64,000 nucleotides of DNA from an uncultured Acetatifactor sp. (GTDB lineage Bacteria > Bacillota > Clostridia > Lachnospirales > Lachnospiraceae), in contig CAJUNZ010000003.1 of assembly GCA_910587755.1 (NCBI GenBank), forward strand, positions 1-64,000, given 5' to 3'. The translations under genes and the position numbers were made by a program. Positions 15,531 to 25,196 of this stretch are shown here, in pieces. Each line of letters starts with the position of its first letter. Position 1 is the first letter of the stretch. The notes beneath the pieces are model-generated. The model had not been told where the DNA came from, searched no databases, and saw only the letters and a program-made list of their open reading frames with translations.

Positions 15531-16724
15531 TCACAGGTTATTTCCGAGCACTTCCCTGGGAAGCCGCACCGCCACTGTAAACTGTCCCCCGCGGCTCTCC
15601 ACCGCCAGATCTCCGCCGCAGCCGTGGACAGTGCGCTCCACACTGCGAAGCCCCAGCCCATGGCCCACCTGGTTTCTCCGGTCACGCTTCCGGCTTACGA
15701 GTTCTCCGCCTTTCCGGAAAACAACATTCTCCTCCTCCGCCAGGGAGTTGCGCACTCTGAGAAAAAAGTCCTTTTCCCTCTCCACCCACTCCACGGACAG
15801 AAACCTGCCCTCCCCTGCCCGTCCGGCGGCCTCTATGGCATTGTCAAGCAGATTCCCCAGAAGACTGCAGATCTCGTCCGGCCTCAGGGAAAGCCCTGTC
15901 AGATCGCACAAAGACAGCTCCACCTGAATCTGCTCTCTCCTTGCCCTGGCAGCCTTGTCCGCCAGCAGCGCATCCACCACCAGATTACCGCTCCTCACCG
16001 GCAGAGCCAGGTTCTCCACATGCTCTCCAAATATGTGCAGATAATCCCTCATCTCCTCATATTTTTGCTCCTGCAGAAGCAGGCTCAGCAGGTCGATATG
16101 ATTCTTCAGATCATGCCGCAGTTCCCTTGTGCGCTGGTACTGGGCCTCCACATTTTTCAGATACAGTTCCGCCCGGTGCCGGCCGGCCTCCTCCTCCGTC
16201 TTTATCCTCTCTGCCCGCAGCTTCTTTCTATATAAAAAGTACAAGGCATTGTGCAGAAGCAGCACTCCCAGAAGAAAAGTCAGCCACAGGGCCCCGGCAA
16301 ACCGCGCCTCTTCCCTGGCGCCAGGCCCTCCTGTCCCTGCGGCCAGACCCCCGGGATACAGGCAGGCCAGGGCAAGCCCCCCGAAAAGCAGATTTCCCCC
16401 CAGGGCAAGCCCATGGGGATAAGACCATCCCTCCCTCTCCGGCTCCCTTCTCACCGTCTCCGCCGCCAAAAGTCCCGCTGCCAGAATGCTCTTGGAGACA
16501 AATATCCCCAGGACCATCTCCCCCATGCCTCCCAGAATCCGTCCCTGATACAGGTCTCCCATGGTCTCCATAATCAGAGAAAAAATGCTGTCCAGGTAAA
16601 AGGCCGCCACAAAGAAACCTGTCCCCGCTACAGCCGCCCCCACCTGGCCATACTGTCTCTGTCTGGATACAAAAAAGAAAGTAAACAAGCCGGTCACGCC
16701 AAGACCGGCCCCCCAAAATATCAT
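15531..16724 (-). CDS. GHKL-type sensor histidine kinase (AgrC/ComD-like)
   Basis: About 397 residues if it starts at the ATG at 16724; a TTG at 16757 would add 11. Several hydrophobic segments fill the first 170 residues. They are followed by the phospho-acceptor region RELRHDLKNHIDLL, the N-box GNLLDNAIEAA and the G-box GHGLGLRSVE, the arrangement of peptide-sensing HPK10 kinases paired with LytTR regulators. Its response regulator lies immediately upstream, and two ABC exporter genes lie downstream. No signal-peptide or AgrB-like gene was found close by. Confidence 0.85.
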   Translation of the reverse strand: MIFWGAGLGVTGLFTFFFVSRQRQYGQVGAAVAGTGFFVAAFYLDSIFSLIMETMGDLYQGRILGGMGEMVLGIFVSKSILAAGLLAAETVRREPEREGWSYPHGLALGGNLLFGGLALACLYPGGLAAGTGGPGAREEARFAGALWLTFLLGVLLLHNALYFLYRKKLRAERIKTEEEAGRHRAELYLKNVEAQYQRTRELRHDLKNHIDLLSLLLQEQKYEEMRDYLHIFGEHVENLALPVRSGNLVVDALLADKAARARREQIQVELSLCDLTGLSLRPDEICSLLGNLLDNAIEAAGRAGEGRFLSVEWVEREKDFFLRVRNSLAEEENVVFRKGGELVSRKRDRRNQVGHGLGLRSVERTVHGCGGDLAVESRGGQFTVAVRLPREVLGNNL

Positions 16725-16806
16725 CTCCGCCCACCTGCCTCCCCAATGCCATTTCAACCGATTCCCGCCGCCCAGCCCGCGCCGGCCACTCCCGCAGACT
16801 ACTCTG

Positions 16807-17505
16807 CTACCGCATCTCCAACAGCAGCCTTTTTTTCACGTTTCTCCCATAAGAACGGCTCACCGGAATCTCCACGCCCCCCTGCAGCACAATCTGGCTG
16901 CCTGAAAAGCTCACAACCTGCCCTATATTTACCAGAAAACTCCTGTGGCACCGCAGGAAGCCCTCCCCCAAATCCTCCTGAATCTTGTCCAGGCTGCCGT
17001 AAAAACGGTACTCCCCCTCCGGAGATACCAGTCTGAGAGTTCTGACACTGCTCTCCAGATACAGAATCTTCCTCCTGTCCAGGCACACGGTCTCTCCTCC
17101 CATCCGGAAAGAAAATTCCTCCCCTTCCAGCTCCTGCCGGATATCCCTCAGCACCCGGGGCAGCATCTGCTCTATCTGGCTCTTGAGCAGATAGCGGAAA
17201 GCCTTCACCTCATACCCCAGCTGCACATAGTCCATAAACCCTGTCACATAGACAATCAGTCCGTCCTGTCCCCGCCTGCGCAGCTCCCGGCCCAGGCGGA
17301 TGCCGTCGTCCCCACCCTGTTCCATCTGCACATCCAGAAAAAAGACGTCTGCGTATTCCCCCCGGTCCAATGCCTCCAGAAGCTCCCTTCCGCCGCCGTA
17401 CTCGGCCACTTCCACTTCATAGTCATGGACAAAACCATCCTGCAGTATCTTGTCATATATCAGCCTCCTGTACCCAGGCTCATCGTCACACAGGACAACC
17501 CGCAT
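16807..17505 (-). CDS. LytTR-family response regulator
   Basis: 232 residues from the ATG at 17505, preceded by GGGATGGGGGA; the longer frame to 17775 adds a non-conserved leader and is not favoured. The receiver domain has the acidic pair CDDEP, the phospho-acceptor in VFFLDVQM and the lysine in LLKSQ. The C-terminal LytTR DNA-binding domain includes RCHRSFLVNI and VSRSYGRNVKK. With the kinase it forms an AgrCA/ComDE-like pair and is the likely regulator of the two ABC genes that follow. Confidence 0.88.
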   Translation of the reverse strand: MRVVLCDDEPGYRRLIYDKILQDGFVHDYEVEVAEYGGGRELLEALDRGEYADVFFLDVQMEQGGDDGIRLGRELRRRGQDGLIVYVTGFMDYVQLGYEVKAFRYLLKSQIEQMLPRVLRDIRQELEGEEFSFRMGGETVCLDRRKILYLESSVRTLRLVSPEGEYRFYGSLDKIQEDLGEGFLRCHRSFLVNIGQVVSFSGSQIVLQGGVEIPVSRSYGRNVKKRLLLEMR

Positions 17506-17846
17506 TCCCCCATCCCCTCTTTCCGCCTGCCCTTCCAGGCGCCGCCATAATGCCCCCAAAGCGCTCCAGGCTGCAAAATAAAAATCTGCTCTTATGATAA
17601 CCCCTGCCAAAAGAAATGGCAACCCTGAAAAGCACAGCATTTTATTGCCATTGCATCGCGAATGGGTGTCGGACAGATCATCTCCCGCCATTTTTGATTT
17701 AGGTATAAAAATCCTGTATTTACAAATAATAGTGTTACGCTTAATCCTGCATTCCCTGGAAGCATTCCGTTTCACAGTGCCAGGTGCAGAGAATACAGGG
17801 CATCCGTTATGAGTATACTAAGATTTGCAAATGGAGGAAAATTTTT
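17506..17846. other. 341-bp divergent intergenic region between the LytTR regulator and spoVT
   Basis: It must hold promoters for both directions. AT-rich stretches such as GTATAAAAATCC near 17703 and GAGTATACTAA near 17812 are possible promoter parts, but neither gives a clean consensus for sigma-A or sigma-G. No gene, repeat or stable hairpin was recognised. Confidence 0.4.
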
Positions 17847-18392
17847 ATGAAAGCAACAGGAATTGTTCGACGTATAGATGATCTGGGACGCATTGTCATT
17901 CCCAAGGAGATCCGCAGGACGCTGCACATCAGAGAATCGGATCCTCTGGAGATCTTCACAGACAGGGAGGGCCAGGTCATCCTGAAAAAATATTCTCCCA
18001 TTGGAGAGATGACCACCTTCGCCAGACAGTATGCGGAAAGCCTGGCACAGGTCTCCGGCCATGCGGCTCTGATTGCAGACCGGGACCAGTTCATTGCCGC
18101 AGCGGGAGGATACAAGCAGATGCTAAACAAATCCGTCAGCCGCCAGATGGACGAGAAAATACACAACCGGGAAACCATTATGGCCTCGCGGGGGGACAGA
18201 AGCTTTATCCCCGTCTGCGATGAAGGCGGCGACGAATACCAGCATGAGGCCATCGCCCCCATCCTCTGTGAAGGGGATATCATTGGCAGCGTGGTACTGC
18301 TGCAGAATGACAACAAAAACCGCATGGGCGAGGTGGAACAGAAACTTCTGCTGTCCGCCGCAGGCTTCCTGGGCAGACAGATGGAACAATAG
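17847..18392 (+). CDS. spoVT: Stage V sporulation protein T
   Basis: 181 residues, close to the 178 of Bacillus SpoVT. The N-terminal AbrB-type DNA-binding domain KATGIVRRIDDLGRIVIPKEIRRTL is nearly canonical. A GAF-like C-terminal domain follows (SVVLLQNDNKNRM). The ATG at 17847 follows GGAGGAAAATTTTT. In Bacillus, SpoVT adjusts sigma-G-dependent forespore expression, and the gene marks the organism as a spore former. It stands alone between the signalling operon and the Mrp-like operon. Confidence 0.93.
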   Translation: MKATGIVRRIDDLGRIVIPKEIRRTLHIRESDPLEIFTDREGQVILKKYSPIGEMTTFARQYAESLAQVSGHAALIADRDQFIAAAGGYKQMLNKSVSRQMDEKIHNRETIMASRGDRSFIPVCDEGGDEYQHEAIAPILCEGDIIGSVVLLQNDNKNRMGEVEQKLLLSAAGFLGRQMEQ

Positions 18393-18484
18393 GCAGACAA
18401 AAGCAGAAGCCAAAAGGGCCGTGACATCAACGATTGAGAAATCACCGATGCCGCGGCCTCTTCTTCTGAAAATTGCCAGTTTTC

Positions 18485-20623
18485 TTACCACCAGATAATG
18501 TAGAGCAGCGTCAGGGACAGGCCGATGCAGAAAAGCAGCAGTCCGAAGGAAAGACTCCTCTGGATAATGTTGTTGGTTTCCTTGAACTGCTCGTTTTTCA
18601 ACGCCGCCAGGTGTACATAGTCCCTGCGCCCAGGGTTTCTTCTCCGCCAGGTATGGTTGGCCAGGCCCTGGAAAGCGTTCATCACCCTCCCCGCCGCTGC
18701 CGTAAACACATTGCCCTCAGCCCTCTCCCCAGGCAGAGGGCTGTCCCGGTAAATCGTCCTGCGCAGCGCCACCACAAGGCCATCCACAAAGCTGTCCAAT
18801 ATTCTGCAGAACACCCCTGAGACTGTGAAGAAAGCCCCCAAAACCGCCGGGCTGCTCAGGAGTTTATCCAACGCCCCGCACACTCCTCCCAGAACCCAGG
18901 GCAGGAACCTCAGCAGAAGGGGCCTGTAAAAGATTTCCTCCAGATCCAGCCGCCGGGGCCACCTGTCCACATACTCTCCCTCTTTATTCCGCAGCAGTTT
19001 TCGGACAAAAAACCAGTACACCAGCGCACCGATGGCAATGGAAATCAACCCGCCTTTTAAATTCCCGGGGCTGAAATAGGCTATGGCCTCCCCTGCCTCC
19101 TGCACCCCCAGAAATCCCTGAGCCTTCCGGGCCGCCCTTTCCATCAGGCCCTGGGGGCTCAGTCCCCAGACCAGCAGCAGGGCCGCGCTCCCGGCCAGGG
19201 CAAAGACGGAAGCCGGGCTCATATAACGCTTCATGCCATCATACTTTTTCTGCAGGGCAGCATCTGTATTTTTCTCCAAAAAAACCGCCGCAAAAAGCTT
19301 CGCCATATAGGCCACGGTCAGTCCGCCGGAGAACAGGAAAAGGTACTCCACCGTCCTGGTCAAAGTCCCTCCCCCGTACTCCACAATGCTCTCATGGAGC
19401 AGGGTCTTGCTGATATAGCCGCTGAAAAGAGGGATCCCCCCTATGGCCAGGGCCCCTGTGAGGAAAATGCCCCCAAGCAGGGGCTTCTTCCTGCCAAAAC
19501 CCCGGATGTCATTGAGATTCAGCCCATGGGCATTCATATAGACCACGCCTGCTGCCATAAAAAGCACCAGTTTTATCAGAGAATGATTCACCATATGCAG
19601 AAACACCCCATGGGCCGCCAGGATCCTGAATTCCTCCCCGCCGCCCTCCCCGGGCATTCCAAGCATCCCTGTCCCCACCAGGATAAAGCCGATCTGGGAC
19701 ATGGAGGAACAGGCCAGCGTCCTCTTCAGATCCACAGAAAACACCGCCAGCACCGCACCTCCCAGCATGGTTGCCGTCCCCAGGGCCAGAATCACCCTGC
19801 TCCAACCTTCATCCCGTGGAAACAGGCAGCAGCCAAGAATCAGCACGCCGTAGATCCCCGTTTTGGTCAGAATGCCGGACAGAAGCCCAGAGGCAGGAGC
19901 CGGAGCCACAGGATGAGCTTTGGGCAGCCAGATATGCAGGGGAAACGCCCCGGCTTTTGCCCCAAAACCAAAGAGCATACACGCCCCGGCCACGTACAGC
20001 ACCTTCTTCTCCCCACACGCCGCCGCAGCCCCCGGCAGGTCTCCCAGTGCCACCGTGCCCAGCTGATGGTACAGCAGGAAAATCCCCATGAGCATCACAA
20101 GGCCCCCGGCCACCGCCACCGCCAGATAGGTGGACGCCGCCTTCAGCGCCGCAGCGTTTTCCTCCTGGGCCACCCACACATAGGAAGTGAAAGACATAAT
20201 CTCAAAAAAGATAAATGTGGTATATAAATCTCCGGACAGGAACACTCCCATAACCGCTCCCTGGGTCCACAGCAGAAAAAGATAAAAACGGCTCCGGTGG
20301 TGCAGATGTCCAAAATATTCCCTGGAGAAAACCGCCGTCATCATCCACAGGAACGCCGCCACACAGCCATACAGGAGCCGGAATCCCTCCAGCACAAAGT
20401 GCAGCCCCAGGCCGCAGACCTCCGGAATGTCCAGGAACACGCCGGGGCCTCCGGAACAGAGACACAGCATAAGCACCGTAACTGCAAACTCCACCGCCAC
20501 AGAGACAGTCACAATCCCATCCCGCAGTTTTCCTCCCCGGCAGGCCCGCCCTGCCCCATAGGCCAGAAGACCTGCCCCAAAGGGGAAAAACACTAAAAAA
20601 GCCAATCCCGTCTCCAAATTCAT
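18485..20623 (-). CDS. Mrp/NuoL-like antiporter subunit (last gene of the Mrp-like operon)
   Basis: 712 residues with about 16 hydrophobic segments. The proton-conducting-transporter core is clear: IFFEIMSFTSYVWV carries the conserved membrane Glu, and FGAKAGAFPLHIWLPKAHPVAPAPASGLLSGILTKTG carries the Lys and the discontinuous-helix region. The C-terminal third is longer than in a plain MrpD and resembles the extended tail of NuoL/HyfB-type subunits. It is fourth in a row of antiporter-like genes. No quinone- or hydrogenase-module genes follow. Confidence 0.85.
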   Translation of the reverse strand: MNLETGLAFLVFFPFGAGLLAYGAGRACRGGKLRDGIVTVSVAVEFAVTVLMLCLCSGGPGVFLDIPEVCGLGLHFVLEGFRLLYGCVAAFLWMMTAVFSREYFGHLHHRSRFYLFLLWTQGAVMGVFLSGDLYTTFIFFEIMSFTSYVWVAQEENAAALKAASTYLAVAVAGGLVMLMGIFLLYHQLGTVALGDLPGAAAACGEKKVLYVAGACMLFGFGAKAGAFPLHIWLPKAHPVAPAPASGLLSGILTKTGIYGVLILGCCLFPRDEGWSRVILALGTATMLGGAVLAVFSVDLKRTLACSSMSQIGFILVGTGMLGMPGEGGGEEFRILAAHGVFLHMVNHSLIKLVLFMAAGVVYMNAHGLNLNDIRGFGRKKPLLGGIFLTGALAIGGIPLFSGYISKTLLHESIVEYGGGTLTRTVEYLFLFSGGLTVAYMAKLFAAVFLEKNTDAALQKKYDGMKRYMSPASVFALAGSAALLLVWGLSPQGLMERAARKAQGFLGVQEAGEAIAYFSPGNLKGGLISIAIGALVYWFFVRKLLRNKEGEYVDRWPRRLDLEEIFYRPLLLRFLPWVLGGVCGALDKLLSSPAVLGAFFTVSGVFCRILDSFVDGLVVALRRTIYRDSPLPGERAEGNVFTAAAGRVMNAFQGLANHTWRRRNPGRRDYVHLAALKNEQFKETNNIIQRSLSFGLLLFCIGLSLTLLYIIWW

Positions 20624-20635
20624 ACCAGCCCTCTC

Positions 20636-22105
20636 TCAAAAGTCCGCAATCTCTTTCAGCATTCTCACAAGGGGTTCCGAGTACAGGCCAAGGCAGAGAA
20701 TGCACACCGCCAGCACCCCCAAAGGCACAAGCATCCTCCAGCCGGGCTCCCGCACCTCTTCTATCTCCGCCGGGTCAAACCCTTTTTTCGGAAAAAATAC
20801 TCTCACCAGGATACTCAGCATATAAACTGCCGTCAGAAGCGCCGAGATCATCAGCGCCGCCGTCCCCGCCAGGGCAAGAGGCTCTCCGCTGTCCACCGCC
20901 CCCTCCGCCAGATACCACTTGCTGACAAAGCCGCATAGACCAGGCACCCCCGTCAGGGCCAGCGCCGACACCCCAAAGCAGGCAAAGACCTTTGGCATCT
21001 TTCTGCCCAGACCATCCAGCTGGTAGATATAGTTTTTGCCCGTCTTATGAATCACCGCCCCCGCGCAGAGGAAAGAACAGCTCTTCATAAAAGAATGACA
21101 CACCAGATGCGTCAGCGCCCCCGCCATTCCCATGGGGGTCATCAGCGTCACCCCAAACAGAATATAGGACAGATTGCCCACTGTGGACCAGGCCAGACGC
21201 CTCTTGAAATGTGTCTCCTTCACCGCCCGGCTGCAGCCGTAGACAATGGTAAAGACTGCCAGCCCCATCACCAGATACTGGGCCCAGGTGCCCCGGAGCA
21301 GTTTTGTGCCGAAGCTGAAATACGTCACCCGCATAACCGCAAACGCACCTGTGTTGACCACCGCCACACCATGGAGCAGGGCCGTCACCGGGGTGGGGGC
21401 CACCCCGGCCTTGGGCAGCCATGAAGAAAAAGGCCAAAGGGCTGTCTTTACACTGAACCCGCAGAAACAGAGCACATAAACAGCAAGGAGCGTGTCCTTC
21501 TTTTCATGGACGTTGACCAGGTCCAGGACGCCTCCAGGCACAAAAGAAGAAGTCGTTCCATAGACCAGGACAAAAATCATGCCGATAAAGGCAAAAGCCG
21601 CGCCCCCCAGCATATAGTACAGATAAGTCCTGCTGGCCAGAACCGCCTCCCTGGTTCTGGTGTACATCACCAGGGGCAGGGTAACAAGGCTCAGCATCTC
21701 AAAGAAGAAATACATGGTCAGGATATTCTCCGACAGGGCCACTCCCAGAGTCACCCCATAGGTGGCCACATAAAACAGGAAAAACGACTTCTCCTTTTCC
21801 TCCCCCTCCATATACTCAAACCCATACAGCAGGGCAAGAGGCCAGAGAAAGGCCACAAGCCCTCCATACACAGCCCCCATCCCATCCAGGCCCAGAGTGA
21901 TGCTCAGATCATGGGTAAAACGGAAAACCGTAAGCGTTTTGTCAGGGGCATGAAAAAGCAGCCAGAACACCAGGAGAGAATTGACACAAACCGCCGTCTC
22001 CAGGTAAATGCACATGGCCTTTCTGCTCCGAAAGGATAACATTGGCGTCAAAATGCCCGTGAACATGGGCAGCAACACCACTATCAACATTAAGACTTCC
22101 CTCAT
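20636..22105 (-). CDS. Mrp/NuoM-like antiporter subunit
   Basis: 489 residues of the proton-conducting-transporter family. MYFFFEMLSLVTLPLVMY carries the conserved Glu, and FSVKTALWPFSSWLPKAGVAPTPVTALLHGVAVVNTG the Lys and broken-helix region. It is separated by about 20 nt from its neighbours on both sides, consistent with one transcript. It probably translocates H+ or exchanges Na+ for H+ within a multi-subunit membrane complex. Confidence 0.85.
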   Translation of the reverse strand: MREVLMLIVVLLPMFTGILTPMLSFRSRKAMCIYLETAVCVNSLLVFWLLFHAPDKTLTVFRFTHDLSITLGLDGMGAVYGGLVAFLWPLALLYGFEYMEGEEKEKSFFLFYVATYGVTLGVALSENILTMYFFFEMLSLVTLPLVMYTRTREAVLASRTYLYYMLGGAAFAFIGMIFVLVYGTTSSFVPGGVLDLVNVHEKKDTLLAVYVLCFCGFSVKTALWPFSSWLPKAGVAPTPVTALLHGVAVVNTGAFAVMRVTYFSFGTKLLRGTWAQYLVMGLAVFTIVYGCSRAVKETHFKRRLAWSTVGNLSYILFGVTLMTPMGMAGALTHLVCHSFMKSCSFLCAGAVIHKTGKNYIYQLDGLGRKMPKVFACFGVSALALTGVPGLCGFVSKWYLAEGAVDSGEPLALAGTAALMISALLTAVYMLSILVRVFFPKKGFDPAEIEEVREPGWRMLVPLGVLAVCILCLGLYSEPLVRMLKEIADF

Positions 22106-22123
22106 GGCAGCCAGATCCTTTCT

Positions 22124-23683
22124 CTAAAATACCGCTGTGGCAATCCTGGCGGCATACTCCGATACCGGACCGGGGAAAACCCCCAGCCAGACAGCCAGAG
22201 CCGCCAGCACCACAAGAGGAACCAGCATGGCCGGGGACAGCTCAGGCCCCAAAGCCTTCCTGGAACTGTGAGCCTGGGCTCCTTCACCGGGCTCCTCTAT
22301 TCCATGGGGCTCCTCCAGTCCCTGGAGATGCTCCGAACCTGGGAAAAATCCTTTCATGGCAATGGGCAGCAGATAGCCGGCGGTCAGCAGGGCACTCACC
22401 AGCAGAACCACCGGCCCCAGCCAGGAAAACACTCCTGTCCCCGACTGCAGAGCCCCTTCCGCCAGATACCATTTGCTGACAAATCCCCCTGTGGGCGGAA
22501 TCCCCACCAGCGTCAGGGAGAGCAGCAGATAGCACCACATGGTCTTGGGCATTTTCTTTCCTATCCCCCCAAGTTCCTCCGCCCTGGTATAGCCAAAACG
22601 GTAGACAAACACACCAGCCGTCAGAAACAGACCGCATTTCACCACCGCATGCACCACCACATGGAGCAAGGCCCCTGTAAAGGCGTCCGGTGTCAAAAGG
22701 GATAGCCCGAACATAATGTAGGAAACCTGGCTCACTGTGGAATAGGCCAGCCTTTTCTTAAAGATCTGCTCCCGGTATGCAAGCATGGATCCCATAAACA
22801 CCGTCAGCAGAGCCAGCGTCATCCACACATACTGCACCCAGGTGCCCTGCAGAAAATCAGTCCCCGCCACATAGAACACCACCCGCACCACTGCCAGCAC
22901 ACCGGACTTTACAATGACACCGGAGAGCACAGCGGAAGCCGGGGACGGCGCCACCGGATGGGCCGTGGGCAGCCACGCGTGAAGGGGCACCATGCCCGCC
23001 TTGGCCCCGAAACCCACCAGCGCCGCAAACACGGCGATCAGAAGAATCCCCTCATGCCCCTGTGCGGCAGCCTGGTTCAGGGTCCCTCCCGGCGCAAAAT
23101 TCAGCGAGTCACTGTACCGATACAGAAAGAAGACAGAAAACAAGCCCCCATATGCGCCGCACATGGAATAAAACAGATACTTCAGCGCAGCCATAACCGC
23201 CTCCCTTGTCCCATTGTGGAGCACCAACGGCATGGAGACCAGGGTTGTCAGCTCATAGAACAGATACATGGTCACAAGATTGCCGGAAAAATCCAGCGCC
23301 ACCAGCACACCATACAGTATCAGGTAGAAGCCGTAATATCTTTTTTCCTTCCCCTCATGCTTCATATAGACAAAGGCAAACAGAGCGGACAGAACCCATA
23401 TAAGGCTCACCACCGTCACAAACAGCCTTCCCAAAGCATCAACATGAAAATACACAGGAACCCCCTCAAAGAGGGTAAACAGTACCAGCTCCCTGTCCCC
23501 CGACCAGGCCGCCGCCAGGGCCAGGGCCACAGAAATCCCAAGAACCGCGCTCACATACAGGCACAGCCTGGCCCGCTCTCTCCTGCCGCCCGGGGCAGTA
23601 TTTTTTTCCCGAAAAGAAAAAAACAGCAGAAGGGCGCCGAAAAACATTGGCAGCACTATGGGAATCAGCAGAAATGCATCCAT
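22124..23683 (-). CDS. Mrp/NuoM-like antiporter subunit
   Basis: 519 residues. YLFYELTTLVSMPLVLHN supplies the conserved membrane Glu and GFGAKAGMVPLHAWLPTAHPVAPSPASAVLSG the Lys and broken helix. A polar insert near the C-terminus (EHLQGLEEPHGIEEPGEGAQ) is unlike the two neighbours and may be a cytoplasmic loop. It is most similar in layout to the products of the adjacent genes, which suggests local duplication of the family. Confidence 0.85.
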   Translation of the reverse strand: MDAFLLIPIVLPMFFGALLLFFSFREKNTAPGGRRERARLCLYVSAVLGISVALALAAAWSGDRELVLFTLFEGVPVYFHVDALGRLFVTVVSLIWVLSALFAFVYMKHEGKEKRYYGFYLILYGVLVALDFSGNLVTMYLFYELTTLVSMPLVLHNGTREAVMAALKYLFYSMCGAYGGLFSVFFLYRYSDSLNFAPGGTLNQAAAQGHEGILLIAVFAALVGFGAKAGMVPLHAWLPTAHPVAPSPASAVLSGVIVKSGVLAVVRVVFYVAGTDFLQGTWVQYVWMTLALLTVFMGSMLAYREQIFKKRLAYSTVSQVSYIMFGLSLLTPDAFTGALLHVVVHAVVKCGLFLTAGVFVYRFGYTRAEELGGIGKKMPKTMWCYLLLSLTLVGIPPTGGFVSKWYLAEGALQSGTGVFSWLGPVVLLVSALLTAGYLLPIAMKGFFPGSEHLQGLEEPHGIEEPGEGAQAHSSRKALGPELSPAMLVPLVVLAALAVWLGVFPGPVSEYAARIATAVF

Positions 23684-23696
23684 CCAAAACTACCTC

Positions 23697-25196
23697 CTAG
23701 TCAAACATCTCAAATCCCCTCTGGATCAGCCGTACAATGGGGTCGGAATTCAGCCCCAGTATCAGATTCAGCAGAATAAGGCACACCAGCGCCGCGGACT
23801 TGGCAGGCTGCTCCCATACCCCAATCTGCCTGCCGCCCACGCTTCCTTCAGGGGCGGGTGTGTAGATCCGGATGACGGTCTTCATAAAATAGACCGCATT
23901 CAGTATGGTGCTGAGAGCAAGAGCGATAACCGTGGGAAACATCTTATGGGCATGTCCCACCGCCGCCTGGGCAAAGAAAAATTTTGAGATAAACCCCGAA
24001 AACATGGGCAGACCCACCATGGACAGGGAACCCGCCAGAAACGCCGTTCCCGCCAGTTTGTTCCGCAGCCCCGCCCCTGTGATATCCGCAAATCTGTCAC
24101 TGTTTCCGGAGGCATCCCCCAGTCCCGACGCCGCCACAAACAGCAGCGCTTTGGTGGCTCCGTGGGACAGCACATGGTAAAGGCCCGCCACAATTCCCGC
24201 CTCCGTGGCAAGCCCCAGTCCCATATAGATGTATCCGATCTGTGCTACCGAAGAGTAGGCTATCATCCGTGTGAGATTGTTTTCCTTGATAGCGCTCAAA
24301 GAACCCATGATCATCCCTATGATACCGAACACAAACAGCACATTGACCACTTTGCTCTCGTTTACCACATTGAATCCCACCACCCGGCAGAAGATCTTGA
24401 TCAGCAGGAAAATATATCCCTTGGACACCAGGGAAGAGAGAATCGCTGAAGAAGACAGAGTAGAATACCCATAGGCATCCGGCAGCCAGGTGTGGAAAGG
24501 ATACAGAGCACTCTTCATGGCCAGCCCCACGGACATAAGCCCCAGGGCCACCATCAGGGAGAGATGGTGCTGACCGGTCTGAGCCAGGAACTGCACCTGT
24601 TCTCTGATATTGCTCATAAGCAAATGCCCCGTCACCGCGTACAGATAGCAGATGCCCAGCAGCAGCAGACCGGAACCTGACAGGCTCATAATCATATACC
24701 GGGCAGCCGCCTCGTAAGTCCTTCCGGTCTGGCGGATCATAATCAGCCCGCAGGCGGAGATGGTATTGATCTCCACAAACACATATGCCGTGAACAGGTC
24801 ATTGGTGTAGATCAGGGCCAGCAGGGAACACAGCAGCAGATTCACCATGACATAGTACAGATTCTGTTTGCTCTCCTGAATCTGTTCCTCCCTCTCCCGG
24901 ATCCCCCCAAGCATACACAGCAGCATCACCGCGCAGAAAAAACATGCCATAAATGCCTCTAAGATGCCCACACGGATCTCATTTCCCCAGGGGGCAGGAA
25001 AATGTCCCATCTGATACACATAAGACTGCCCTGTTGAAATCACATGCTGCAGCACAAAGGCGGACATCACGCCCGTTGTCACAATGACCCCCGTATTCAC
25101 CCGTTTTGCCCATTTCCCGCTGAGAATGGAGCACAGAGGGCCTGAAAACAGGGAGAGAAGTATGGATAGAAAAGGGAAATTCTGCACAAAAGCCAT
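23697..25196 (-). CDS. MrpD/NuoN-like antiporter subunit
   Basis: 499 residues. The ATG at 25196 overlaps the mnhC stop (TAATG). AYVFVEINTISACGLI holds the conserved Glu and GLAMKSALYPFHTWLPDAYGYSTLSSSAILSSL the Lys and broken helix. NNLTRMIAYSSVAQIGYI is the second-half counterpart. Of the four antiporter-like genes this one directly follows mnhC, the usual place of mrpD. An upstream in-frame extension to 25268 lies inside mnhC and is not favoured. Confidence 0.87.
   Translation of the reverse strand: MAFVQNFPFLSILLSLFSGPLCSILSGKWAKRVNTGVIVTTGVMSAFVLQHVISTGQSYVYQMGHFPAPWGNEIRVGILEAFMACFFCAVMLLCMLGGIREREEQIQESKQNLYYVMVNLLLCSLLALIYTNDLFTAYVFVEINTISACGLIMIRQTGRTYEAAARYMIMSLSGSGLLLLGICYLYAVTGHLLMSNIREQVQFLAQTGQHHLSLMVALGLMSVGLAMKSALYPFHTWLPDAYGYSTLSSSAILSSLVSKGYIFLLIKIFCRVVGFNVVNESKVVNVLFVFGIIGMIMGSLSAIKENNLTRMIAYSSVAQIGYIYMGLGLATEAGIVAGLYHVLSHGATKALLFVAASGLGDASGNSDRFADITGAGLRNKLAGTAFLAGSLSMVGLPMFSGFISKFFFAQAAVGHAHKMFPTVIALALSTILNAVYFMKTVIRIYTPAPEGSVGGRQIGVWEQPAKSAALVCLILLNLILGLNSDPIVRLIQRGFEMFD

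Noticed and set aside
15346..15534. 62-codon frame between kinase and ABC genes as a signal peptide
   Set aside because: It starts inside the kinase 3' end, ends inside the ABC gene start, lacks a ribosome site and has no processing motif.
13334..15580. 748-codon plus-strand open frame
   Set aside because: Antisense to a clear ABC transporter gene; a Pro/His-rich shadow of GC-rich coding DNA.
17506..17775. N-terminal extension of the LytTR regulator
   Set aside because: The receiver domain starts normally at the ATG at 17505 with a ribosome site. The extension has no receiver-domain similarity.
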